Notes under the pieces: model-generated
What the model saw: the letters and a program-made list of their open reading frames with translations, nothing else
Told to the model about the DNA's origin: nothing
The model's database searches: none
Position numbers and translations under genes: made by a program
From: Acetobacteraceae bacterium
GTDB taxonomy: Bacteria > Pseudomonadota > Alphaproteobacteria > Acetobacterales > Acetobacteraceae
Assembly (NCBI GenBank): GCA_024280945.1
Contig: JAMXLO010000104.1
Span: 25,202-89,201, forward strand
Reading direction: 5' to 3'
DNA: 64,000 nucleotides
Shown: piece by piece, positions 1 through 8,092 of the stretch
How positions within the stretch are numbered: the first letter of the stretch is position 1
Layout: every line of letters begins with the position of its first letter

Positions 1-1207
1 GCTGGTCCGAGAGCAGGTTGAAATCGACGATCGGTTCGTCCCGCCAGTCGCGCGAGGCGAGGTTCACCTCTCCTGTCTCCGAATAGGTCTTGTAAACGGT
101 GATAATGAACGAGCCTATCTGCTCGCCCACCGCATGCCACGATGTCTTGTTGGTCACCACGGTGAACATGTCACCAGGTGGAATGCCATCCAGGTGCGAC
201 GAATAGCGCAACGCCAGATAGATATGGCGACGCGAGTAGTCATGAATGATCCGCGCGTGCGGCTTGATGAACGCCGCTACCGCGACGGCTGGATGGTCCT
301 GAAGGCGCTGCCCGACACCTGGCACCGCGGCACGCACCTCGATGCCCAGATCGCGCAAGTGGCCCGCCGGCCCAATGCCAGCACGCAGCAGATGCGCCGG
401 CGAATGGATTGCACCAGAGGACAGGATGACCTCGCGGCCGCGAAACTCCATGGGACGCCCGTCGACCAGCGCGTTCACGCCGATGCAGCGAAGGCCGTCG
501 AACTGCAGCGCAGTTACCTGCGTCCCCGTGGATATCGTTAGGTTCTCGCGCATGCGCGTCCCGGGATCAAGATATCCGATGGCCGCCGATACGCGTCGCT
601 CATACGCGTTGGAGATGGTTATCGGGAAATAGCCGTCTTCGAACTCAGCGTTCTGATCGATCAGAAACTTGTGGCCAGCAGCCTTGAAAGTTTCCGCTGC
701 CGCCTTTGCATGTTCCGGCCACAGATCGGGGAAGATGCGGCGCACCGGGATACGGCCCTCATTGCCGTGCCATGGACCGTCGAAATCCATGTCCCGCTCG
801 ACCTTCTTGAAGAAGGGCAGCACGTTGCCCCAGTTCCAGCCCGTCGCGCCGCGCGCGTGCCACTCGTCGTAGTCGGTTGGTGCGCCACGATTGGCGAGCT
901 GACCGTTGATCGACGAACCTCCGCCCAGGACGCGTGCCTGCTCATAGGTGCGCAATGGCGGACGAGCCGCGTTCGGCTGATTGTGTGGAATGACCTCAGT
1001 GCTGACCTTGAGCTTGTTCCACGTGAACGCCGGATTTAGGTACGCGGTACCTGGATAGGAGTCGAGGATCGCCGCCGGCACCTTGCCGTGCGGCGTGTCC
1101 ATGCCCGCTTCCAGCAGTAGCACTTTGTTGGACGATTGGGCCGATAGCCGGTTGGCGAGAACCGATCCGGCGGATCCGCCGCCGACGATGATATAATTCC
1201 AGTCCAT
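1..1207 (-). CDS. GMC-family FAD oxidoreductase (choline dehydrogenase-like), partial
   Basis: This is the N-terminal 402 residues of a glucose-methanol-choline oxidoreductase; the C-terminus lies beyond the left edge of the window. The product starts MDWNYIIVGGGSAGS, a Rossmann GxGxxG-type FAD site at residues 8-13. An acidic LLLEAG follows at about 30-35, the GMC signature 1 region (ARVLGGGSSINGQ) at 91-103, and signature 2 (EVILSSGAIHSPAHL) at about 259-273. The family oxidises alcohols, choline or sugars with FAD. The substrate cannot be told from this part, and the C-terminal catalytic His/Asn region is outside the window. It is the last visible gene of a minus-strand operon, only 4 nt after the NTF2-like gene. 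Family membership is seen directly; a role in small-molecule catabolism is inferred from the neighbouring dehalogenase. Confidence 0.9.
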   Translation of the reverse strand, partial: MDWNYIIVGGGSAGSVLANRLSAQSSNKVLLLEAGMDTPHGKVPAAILDSYPGTAYLNPAFTWNKLKVSTEVIPHNQPNAARPPLRTYEQARVLGGGSSINGQLANRGAPTDYDEWHARGATGWNWGNVLPFFKKVERDMDFDGPWHGNEGRIPVRRIFPDLWPEHAKAAAETFKAAGHKFLIDQNAEFEDGYFPITISNAYERRVSAAIGYLDPGTRMRENLTISTGTQVTALQFDGLRCIGVNALVDGRPMEFRGREVILSSGAIHSPAHLLRAGIGPAGHLRDLGIEVRAAVPGVGQRLQDHPAVAVAAFIKPHARIIHDYSRRHIYLALRYSSHLDGIPPGDMFTVVTNKTSWHAVGEQIGSFIITVYKTYSETGEVNLASRDWRDEPIVDFNLLSDQ

Positions 1208-1211
1208 TGCT

Positions 1212-1583
1212 TCAACGTGTCTCGGTATGGAAGGTTTTCGACACGATCCGCCAGCCCTCGGCCAGCTTCACGAGGGTCAGGTAGTCGGTGAAATACCGTG
1301 GCGGGATTTGGCAGTGCACCTTGGCGAACGCGGTGGTCGGACTGGAGCGATCGATCTGCACCACCCAGTCACGCCGCGGCAGATCCTGGCTTTGCGCCGA
1401 CCTTCGCCCCCGCACCATGTCGAACCAATGTTCCCGCGACATGTCATCGAGTTTTCCGTCGGTCACCGAGAACAGGTGCGCCACCTCGTGGAATACGCGA
1501 CCAAGCTTCGCCGTATCACCCGCATAAAGACCATCGAAGTAGATCTGCAGCGCCTGTTCAAGATCCATCAGGTCAGATGGCAT
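1212..1583 (-). CDS. NTF2-like / lumazine-binding-like small protein
   Basis: Small protein of 123 residues. It has the alpha-helical start and beta-rich second half of the SnoaL/NTF2 fold: an early LEQALQIYFDGLYAGD helix, then WVVQIDRSS and AKVHCQIPPRYFTDYLTLVKLAEGWRIVSKTF-type strands (described here in pieces). The pattern resembles the putative lumazine-binding family, many of whose members accompany oxidoreductases. The ATG at 1581-1583 is preferred. A longer frame reaching 1664 would overlap the upstream dehalogenase by more than 50 nt and adds a low-complexity, arginine-rich start. It lies 26 nt after the dehalogenase stop and 4 nt before the GMC oxidoreductase start, so the three are almost certainly co-transcribed. 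No catalytic residues are assigned. Confidence 0.75.
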   Translation of the reverse strand: MPSDLMDLEQALQIYFDGLYAGDTAKLGRVFHEVAHLFSVTDGKLDDMSREHWFDMVRGRRSAQSQDLPRRDWVVQIDRSSPTTAFAKVHCQIPPRYFTDYLTLVKLAEGWRIVSKTFHTETR

Positions 1584-1609
1584 TATCTGGCTTCTCCCAA
1601 GACAGAGGC

Positions 1610-2323
1610 TCAGCATCCCAGCTTTATCGCCATATCCTCGATGTCGGTCGCCACGATGTCCCAATCCTGCTCGGCTGCATAATCGCGCTTCTGGTGTGGC
1701 CCGTACTCGGATGGCCGCGGGAAGAAGGCTGTCATAAGGCCCTGCCTGCGCGCGTTCGCCAAATCGTTGTTGTGCGCGGCAGCCATCATTACCTGCCCGG
1801 GCTCGATATCCAGCAACTTAGCCACCCCAAGATAGGTCTCCGGATCGGGCTTGAAGTGCCGGAACAGGTCCGAACCGAACACCGTGTCCCAGGGCAAGCC
1901 GGCATGCTTCGCCATGTTCGTCAGCAACGCAACATTGCCATTGGACAGCGGCCCGATGATGAACGCGCGCTTCAATCTGGTCAGGCCGGGAACCGAATCT
2001 GGCCAAGGGTTCAACCGATGCCAACCGCGGTTGATGTGCCGAAGGTCGGCCTCACTCAGGCCCTTGATACCGAACTCCGCCACCAGTTGGTCGAGCGATC
2101 CCCGGTGCAGGCTATCGAGCGTGGCCCATGGCCGCTCCCCCTTGCGCACCCTGTCCATCGACGGGTGATACGCGGCGCGCCAGGCATCCACCAGCCCGGT
2201 CCAGTCCGCGTTGATGCCACGCTCGCGTCCGAACGTGGTCAGGTCCGCAATCAGGCTGCTGCGCCAATCCACTACCGTACCAAACGTGTCGAAAACTATC
2301 GCAACCGGTCGCCGGTCTGTCAT
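1610..2323 (-). CDS. Haloacid dehalogenase, type II (L-2-haloacid dehalogenase-like)
   Basis: 237 residues, the usual length for type II haloacid dehalogenases. The HAD motifs are visible: nucleophile Asp12 in VFDTFGTVVDWR, motif II Ser/Asn in PLSNGN, the conserved Lys in FKPDPETYLG, and an acidic motif IV region in AAHNNDLANARRQG. The FDxFGTVVDWR string is typical of enzymes hydrolysing (S)-2-haloacids to (R)-2-hydroxyacids through an aspartyl ester. Many genome relatives have unproven substrates. It is the first gene of a three-gene minus-strand operon with an NTF2-like protein and a GMC oxidoreductase, which could act on the hydroxy product; that link is inference. Confidence 0.88.
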   Translation of the reverse strand: MTDRRPVAIVFDTFGTVVDWRSSLIADLTTFGRERGINADWTGLVDAWRAAYHPSMDRVRKGERPWATLDSLHRGSLDQLVAEFGIKGLSEADLRHINRGWHRLNPWPDSVPGLTRLKRAFIIGPLSNGNVALLTNMAKHAGLPWDTVFGSDLFRHFKPDPETYLGVAKLLDIEPGQVMMAAAHNNDLANARRQGLMTAFFPRPSEYGPHQKRDYAAEQDWDIVATDIEDMAIKLGC

Positions 2324-2577
2324 GACGGTTCCTCCTGCCTTCGCGCGGTGGCCCAGACCACCTCATCCGGCCAACTGGAACTCATCGGATGCGTCAGAGC
2401 AAGGGTTCCCGGTTTCGGTTTGGCTCTAGCCGTCGCTCGCGTTCGCGAGCGTGCTGGTCGGCAACGGTCCGGCTCGCAAGGCTGTCGGCGAAATTGATCG
2501 GTTCACAAACGAACTTTGCAGCGGAACGGCCGTTGCTGAGCTGAGCGAGGCCATCCACTTCCGAGGGAACTTATCTG

Positions 2578-2865
2578 ATGACCGAAATAGTTAGGGCTCT
2601 GTTCGATACACCCGCCACGGCCGAAGCCGCCATGCGGGACCTCAAGGTGGCCCGCATACCGTCTGCGGTCATCCAGCGCGGAGGCAGCGACTCGACTCTG
2701 CGTGAAGGCAGCGATGCTATTTGGCACCGCAACGCCAGCGCCTGGCAGCGCCCAATGGTAACGGTTGCGGTGGACGAGCTGTATGCGGATGCCGTCACTG
2801 GGATCCTCAGGCAGTTCGGCCCGCTCAACATCGAAGAGCGACTGGCGCAAAGCCATCGCCGCTAG
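2578..2865 (+). CDS. Small hypothetical protein, general-stress-domain-like
   Basis: 95 residues beginning MTEIVRALFDTPATAEAAMRDL. The start, an FDTPATAEAAMRDLKVARIP pattern followed by a hydrophobic strand MVTVAVDELYADAVTGILRQFG, has the beta-alpha-beta look of short 'heat induced/general stress' domains. In those a strand is followed by a helix and then a short 'AVIQRGG' strand. This is weak resemblance only. The ATG has a plausible GAGGGAAC ribosome site 8-9 nt upstream. It stands alone, with more than 250 nt free on both sides. Confidence 0.6.
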   Translation: MTEIVRALFDTPATAEAAMRDLKVARIPSAVIQRGGSDSTLREGSDAIWHRNASAWQRPMVTVAVDELYADAVTGILRQFGPLNIEERLAQSHRR

Positions 2866-3480
2866 CTCTTGGCAGCGTGGCAACTGGTGCACGCTCTCGG
2901 GGAGAAAACGCGCACCAGCTGGTCACCGGCGCGCGCCAGGCGAATGGCGTGCACCCCAACCATGGGTTGGGTTTCGATAGTCACTCGGAACGTATCGAAG
3001 AGCTAATTAATAGTTCGTGAGTGCAGACATAACTCACGCATCAGGACTCGCCGGCGCCGGCTCTAACGCAAATCTGACACGCCCCGCGAACTACTCCTCC
3101 TTTGGCGCATCAACGGCCGCCGGCTCGACAGGCAGTTTCATGTTCGCCACGCGAGCGGCATATTCCGCCAGCTTTTCGTAGCCCATCGCGATCAGAAGCA
3201 TTTGGTGCTGCAGGCATCGATCGCCCATGCCTCGAGCGCATATTCAGGTGTTTACGGCCTGCAGCAGCCAATACTCGGGCGGTAGCGGCGCGCGTGCCAT
3301 GAGCGAGTGGTGTACTGAAAGGCGCTCTCAACGGAGGGTCGCATGCTCACGACTGACAAAGGTTTGAATTCGTACACACCTACGTGACCTGGCGGCGATG
3401 CGAGCGATCAGAGCTTGCAAAAGCCGCGAATAAACCGCCGTGAACCCCGGTCTTCCCGGAGGTGATCCTGGAGGGTCCCG
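2866..3480. other. 615-nt gap, no confident gene
   Basis: No convincing gene on either strand. One short minus-strand frame, 3201 to 3091 (36 codons), reads MLLIAMGYEKLAEYAARVAN and then a Pro/Ala/Glu-rich tail. The 'YEKLAEYAARV' pattern resembles the C-terminus of small helical proteins common in Alphaproteobacteria, so it may be the remnant of a decayed small gene. The expected upstream half is not open in the same frame. The promoter of the protease gene at 3481 should lie at the right end. Confidence 0.4.
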
Positions 3481-4776
3481 ATGGTCGGACGCGTTATTTT
3501 GCTTGTAGTGGCGCTCGGGGTGGCCAGCATCGAGGCCGGCGCAGTCGAGACTGCAACCGACCAGGAGCTGGTGGCGCGGGAATTGCCCGCAGTCGTCAGC
3601 ATTTCCATCCTGCGCTCGCCGACCGGCGCTGCCGCCACTGGTGCTGGCGCACCGCGCGGCCGACGCTTTCTCGGATCGGGGTTCGTCCTGGATCCGGACG
3701 GCATCATCCTTACCAATCGCCATGTCATCGCGGGCGCCAGCGACATTCTGGTCACGCTGCAGGACAACACGTTGCTGCACGGCACATTGCTGGCGCAGGC
3801 CGACGACATCGATCTGGCAATGGTCAAGGTCGACCCTGAATCCAAGCTTTCCGCTGTGCGATTCGCGGACAGCGACAGCGTGCACGTAGCGGATCGCGTA
3901 TTCGCTATCGGCAATCCGCTCGGTCTTGGCGGATCAGTGACGCGCGGGATCGTCAGCGCATTAAACCGCGATATCAGTGATACGCCCTTCGACGACTACA
4001 TTCAGACCGATGCGGCGATCAACCACGGCAATTCCGGTGGTCCGCTATTCAACGAACGAGGCGAAGTGATCGGCATGAACACCGCGTTGTTCTCTCCGGA
4101 GGCGACCAGTGGCTCGATCGGTCTTGGCTTTGCGATTCCCGCCAACGACGTGAAATACGTGGCGAATGCGCTGCTCCGGCCTGACCGCATGCGCGCGGGC
4201 ACACTCGATTTCCGCATCCAACAGGTGACACCGGAGATCGCTGATGCGCTCGACATGTCAAAGGCCGAAGGCGTCATCGTCGGTGGCACGACAGAGGGGG
4301 GTGCCGCAAGCAAATGCGGCATTGTGGCCGGCGACATCATTCTGCGGTATGGCGACCTGGCCGTGAAGGATGTGCGTGCTCTGGCACGCGCGATTGCGCG
4401 AACGCCCCCTGGCACCAAGGTCGCCCTGCGCGTTTGGCGCAACGACGAGCCGATCGTGATCGCGGCAACCGTTCAGGAGATGCCCCATGCTGCCACGCCG
4501 GCCCTTCGTCAATCGCCGACCAATGGGCCTGGCTGGCATCTGGCAAAAGGCCCGAGCGGTGTCGTCGTAACGCAGCTTGCTGACGACGGGACAGCAACGG
4601 AGGCCGGCGTAATCGTCGGCGATATCATCGTCCAGATGCATCAGGAAAGGGTCACCGATCCCGATGATGTCGAGAGGCTGGTCACCGCAGCACGACAGCG
4701 CCAGCGGCATTACGTGGCGATGCTGGTCAAGCGCGACACTGAAGGTCTGCGCTGGCTCGCGATTGGCCTCGAGTAA
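3481..4776 (+). CDS. HtrA/DegP-like trypsin-type serine protease with PDZ domains
   Basis: 431 residues. A hydrophobic N-terminus (residues 4-20, ending near IEAGA) looks like a signal peptide, so the protein should be periplasmic. The trypsin-like domain carries the full triad: His81 in LTNRHVIAG, Asp111 in DIDLAMVKV, Ser185 in GNSGGPLF. Two PDZ-like regions follow, at about 245-335 (EGVIVGGTTEGGAASKCGI) and 350-425 (GVVVTQLADDGTATEAGV). This is the layout of DegP/DegQ proteins, which degrade or hold misfolded periplasmic proteins. GGAGGG lies 8 nt before the ATG. It is convergent with the AsmA-like gene, with about 80 nt between their ends. Which Deg paralogue it is cannot be told. Confidence 0.92.
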   Translation: MVGRVILLVVALGVASIEAGAVETATDQELVARELPAVVSISILRSPTGAAATGAGAPRGRRFLGSGFVLDPDGIILTNRHVIAGASDILVTLQDNTLLHGTLLAQADDIDLAMVKVDPESKLSAVRFADSDSVHVADRVFAIGNPLGLGGSVTRGIVSALNRDISDTPFDDYIQTDAAINHGNSGGPLFNERGEVIGMNTALFSPEATSGSIGLGFAIPANDVKYVANALLRPDRMRAGTLDFRIQQVTPEIADALDMSKAEGVIVGGTTEGGAASKCGIVAGDIILRYGDLAVKDVRALARAIARTPPGTKVALRVWRNDEPIVIAATVQEMPHAATPALRQSPTNGPGWHLAKGPSGVVVTQLADDGTATEAGVIVGDIIVQMHQERVTDPDDVERLVTAARQRQRHYVAMLVKRDTEGLRWLAIGLE

Positions 4777-4856
4777 CGGCGATGGCGGCAGCCGTAGGTC
4801 CGACGCTCCCAAACCTCGCGCCAAGTCCACCTTGGCGCTGGGCTCTGAAATCAACG

Positions 4857-7800
4857 TTAGAAGATGCCGAATAGTCCGCGCAGAAACCCTGGCGTGAGAG
4901 CAGTGAGCGGATTGACGGAGACCTGCGGGTCTTCGATCGGACCGCGCACCGTGTAGCTTGCAGCAAACAGGCCGCCGCCGCGTTCCGGGCTGAACAATCT
5001 ACCCACCAGCGGTACGTTGCCAAGCAATGAATTGAAGAAATACGCCGGCACGATGGTGCCCTGCATATCGAGCCGCTGAATATCCAGGTTCGCTCGCCCC
5101 TTCGCGGTCAACCCGAGCGAGGAACTGAACGCGCGCGCATCTGTCAGGTCCAAAGCGTCCTCGGTCAGCCGAAATGGTGCCACGAGACGCGTGAAGCCCA
5201 GGCCCGGCCCTTGCACCAGTTCAACCAACCCATAGAGCGTCATCGCTTGCAGCAGTCTGCCGAGGGCGGGCGCATCACGAACCCGGAAATTTTCGATGTC
5301 TGCCGTTCCTGCCAATGGCCGACCGGGCTGGGCGTCGTCATACTCCGCCTGCACCGACAGCTTGCCGCCCTGCATGCTTCGCAGATAGTCGAGGCCGCGC
5401 AGCAGCTCGCCGGCATCGTCGGCGCTGACAGTGACTTGTCGTCTCCCACCGTTGGGAACAATGTGCGCGGCAAACGTCCCGTGTCCGGTGCGTCCGTCCA
5501 GGTTCAGCCGCTGCAGTATGCGACCGTCGTCTTCGGCATGCAGGGTCACATTGCTGGCTGTAGCGCCGGCCGCCAGCAGGACCCGATCAAACTTTGCATC
5601 AACGATCCACGGCGGCCCAGATGGCGGCTCCGGTTTCGGTCCTTGTGCTGGCTGTGGGGGGGTCTTGCGGCCAAGCCGCGGCCCAAGATCCAGCGCCTGT
5701 CCGGTGACGTGACCCTTGATTTGGCCGGTCGCAGGCAGGCTGATGGTCGCCTGTGCGGCCGTTCGACCAAGCACCAGTTGGTCCACACGCACTGAGGCGA
5801 CTCTGCCACTGATGACCTCGGCACGCCCGCGCAGCACAAGTCCGTCCCCGTCCATCTGTACCGCGTCAATGCCAGTAAGCTGATCGTGGTTCAGCAGCAA
5901 TCGCGCCGACGCCTTCGCCGAAGTGTCACGTGGCTTGCGCCATTCCAGCGCACTGACTGTCAGTTCCGCTGCGGTCAGGTCGGCGCTAACGGCGACGTCG
6001 CCCTGGCCACTCCGACGTTCGGTCAGCACTGCCTGTAGCTGAGTCATGCCACTCAACAGCGGGGTGGCATCCAGCCCGGCCGCCGCGAGTTGTCGAGCAT
6101 CCGCCTGTCCTGAGATGGTAGCGCTCTGCACCACTTGCGTCGGCGGCCCAACCCGAAAGTCCAGCGCAGCATCCAGCTTTGCTGGAATCGCCGCCAGAAG
6201 CGCGCGGCCGTTTACCTTCATTCCGTCGTTGTTCGCTGTCAGGTCCAGCGTGCCCTGGTCGAGGTCGCGTCCGGCAATGAGCCGGCTCACATGCACGCCG
6301 TCCAGCCGCGCCTGCACCTGCACAGGTATGTCATCCATCGTGACACTGTCTTCCAACGGCACGCTCAATCGGAGCTTGACCGCGACCTGACCCGCCGGGT
6401 TGTTCAGCTCGATCGGATGGCGGTCGAGCAATTGCAGCCGGGGCTCACGTAGCAGTGCCAGTGAATCGGCCAGCGTTCCAGTGATGTCGGCCTCGATAAC
6501 CCCCAATTGGTGCGACCGCATGAGGCCAGTGATCCGCATGTTGCCGCCGCGGATCTGCAGGCCGCCGACGCTGCTTTCCCTCTGATTGCGCAGGCGCTGG
6601 CGTCCCCCGGTCACGATGATGTCCAAGGTATCGGGGTCGACGATGCGCAATTGTGCCTTGCCATTGTCTATCGGCGGCACGGGTCGTAGCCAGTGCACCT
6701 GAAGGCGTTCGCCGTCGAGCTCGCCCGTGGCGCGGGTCAGCTCGATTGCGGACAAATCAGACGAGGCCACAATCCCAAGATCGACATGACCGTTGCGCGC
6801 CATGCCGACTGGTATGTTGCTGATCAGCCAATGCCGTGCGCCGCGATCGGTGCCTTCCGGCCAGAGCCGCGGCAAATCGGCAAAGTCAACCTGATCGACA
6901 TCTGCAGATATCGCTGCAGATATCTGACTTGCGTCGCGCTGCATCGTTCCGCGTGCTTCAACCCGGGTCGTTGGTCCACCTTCGTGACCACGCAGGTCCA
7001 CCTGAGCTGTCTCGAGCTTCACTGCATCCGGCGTCCCGGATGCGACCAACGCCGCGTTGAGGATAGGAATCTCGCCGGCGCCGACATGCACCTGCCCAGC
7101 GCCAGATCGCAGGCTGATACGGGCGGAGTGGAGTGACAACGTGCTATCCAGGTCGAGAGTCGCCTCGCCTCCGACTGGGGCCTCGAGCGCGGCCAGAGGA
7201 GCGAGCGAAGGCGCGACGTGGGCTATCGCGCTTGGGATGATCGGCGACAACCTCACCCGCATCTGGGTTTCCTTGCCGCCCGGCTGAAGGCTCGCCGACA
7301 TCGTCACATGCGTCTGCTGGTCGCCGACGGCCAAAGCAAGATCGGCAGTCCCATCGACTCCGCCCTGCGGATGCCGGATCAGATCGATTTCCGCATGTGG
7401 TGCTCGCCAGGTCACCCCCAACCGCCGATCGATCACGCTCACTGTCGCGTCGTGCACGCGCACAACGCGCAACTGACCCAGCAGCGGCTCGAGGCCTCGG
7501 GTCCGATCATTTCTCGGCGGTTTGGCCAATTCGGCAAGAAGGTCTGCCAACGGTGTGGCATGGGCCCAAGTGGAGGGTTCCGGGGCTGGTTCGGGGTTAT
7601 CGGTCGCCTCTGCGGCGCCGCCGAGATCAAGACTGATCGTGCCGTCCGCAGACCGAACAACGCCGAGCCGAGGCGAATCCAACGTCACCGCGCGTGGCAC
7701 CAGGCGCAGGAACAGCAACTCGTACATCGACAGCGATACCTCAGCGCGCGGAATGCTTAGCCGTCGCTGGCCCGTCTGATCGGTCACCGTCACGTCGGTC

Positions 7801-8036
7801 AGGCGTAGATCGAGCGGCCGATCCACACCCATGCGGAACCCTTCCCAGGCGAGCGCTGCAGAGCCGATACTCAGCCTGGTCGTGCTACCTTCGGCGTTGG
7901 CAGCAGCTTCCAGCCGACCGGTGAACCAGTCGAGATCCATAGGCCCCTTCGACAGGCGCCAGGCGATCGCGCCAATCCCGACCCCGCCCAATATCCCGAC
8001 CGTGATCGCCAGGGTGACCAGCCAGTGCACCACCAT
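4857..8036 (-). CDS. AsmA/YhdP-like envelope protein (DUF3971/AsmA-2 C-terminal region)
   Basis: About 1059 residues from the ATG at 8034-8036, starting MVVHWLVTLAITVGILGG, a single N-terminal transmembrane anchor. The rest is long, beta-rich and repetitive, with strands such as RLTDVTVTDQTGQRRLSI and a C-terminal AsmA-like stretch (RLDMQGTIVPAYFFNSLLGN, LVGRLFSPERGGGLFAASYTV). Proteins of this family (YhdP, TamB, AsmA) span the periplasm and are thought to move phospholipid between membranes. The open frame continues to 8369, but that extra 111 residues is arginine-rich, lies antisense to glnE and does not look coded. It diverges from glnE with a gap of about 56 nt. Confidence 0.85.
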   Translation of the reverse strand: MVVHWLVTLAITVGILGGVGIGAIAWRLSKGPMDLDWFTGRLEAAANAEGSTTRLSIGSAALAWEGFRMGVDRPLDLRLTDVTVTDQTGQRRLSIPRAEVSLSMYELLFLRLVPRAVTLDSPRLGVVRSADGTISLDLGGAAEATDNPEPAPEPSTWAHATPLADLLAELAKPPRNDRTRGLEPLLGQLRVVRVHDATVSVIDRRLGVTWRAPHAEIDLIRHPQGGVDGTADLALAVGDQQTHVTMSASLQPGGKETQMRVRLSPIIPSAIAHVAPSLAPLAALEAPVGGEATLDLDSTLSLHSARISLRSGAGQVHVGAGEIPILNAALVASGTPDAVKLETAQVDLRGHEGGPTTRVEARGTMQRDASQISAAISADVDQVDFADLPRLWPEGTDRGARHWLISNIPVGMARNGHVDLGIVASSDLSAIELTRATGELDGERLQVHWLRPVPPIDNGKAQLRIVDPDTLDIIVTGGRQRLRNQRESSVGGLQIRGGNMRITGLMRSHQLGVIEADITGTLADSLALLREPRLQLLDRHPIELNNPAGQVAVKLRLSVPLEDSVTMDDIPVQVQARLDGVHVSRLIAGRDLDQGTLDLTANNDGMKVNGRALLAAIPAKLDAALDFRVGPPTQVVQSATISGQADARQLAAAGLDATPLLSGMTQLQAVLTERRSGQGDVAVSADLTAAELTVSALEWRKPRDTSAKASARLLLNHDQLTGIDAVQMDGDGLVLRGRAEVISGRVASVRVDQLVLGRTAAQATISLPATGQIKGHVTGQALDLGPRLGRKTPPQPAQGPKPEPPSGPPWIVDAKFDRVLLAAGATASNVTLHAEDDGRILQRLNLDGRTGHGTFAAHIVPNGGRRQVTVSADDAGELLRGLDYLRSMQGGKLSVQAEYDDAQPGRPLAGTADIENFRVRDAPALGRLLQAMTLYGLVELVQGPGLGFTRLVAPFRLTEDALDLTDARAFSSSLGLTAKGRANLDIQRLDMQGTIVPAYFFNSLLGNVPLVGRLFSPERGGGLFAASYTVRGPIEDPQVSVNPLTALTPGFLRGLFGIF

Positions 8037-8092
8037 GCCGCATGCGAGTGCGGCTTGACCCGGAAGACGCCTCACGCCCAGCCTTTCTGCAC

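Noticed and set aside
1298..2497. Plus-strand open frame of 399 codons antisense to the dehalogenase
   Set aside because: Its product is arginine/proline/histidine-rich without any family motif, while the minus strand has clear HAD motifs. High GC makes long antisense frames common.
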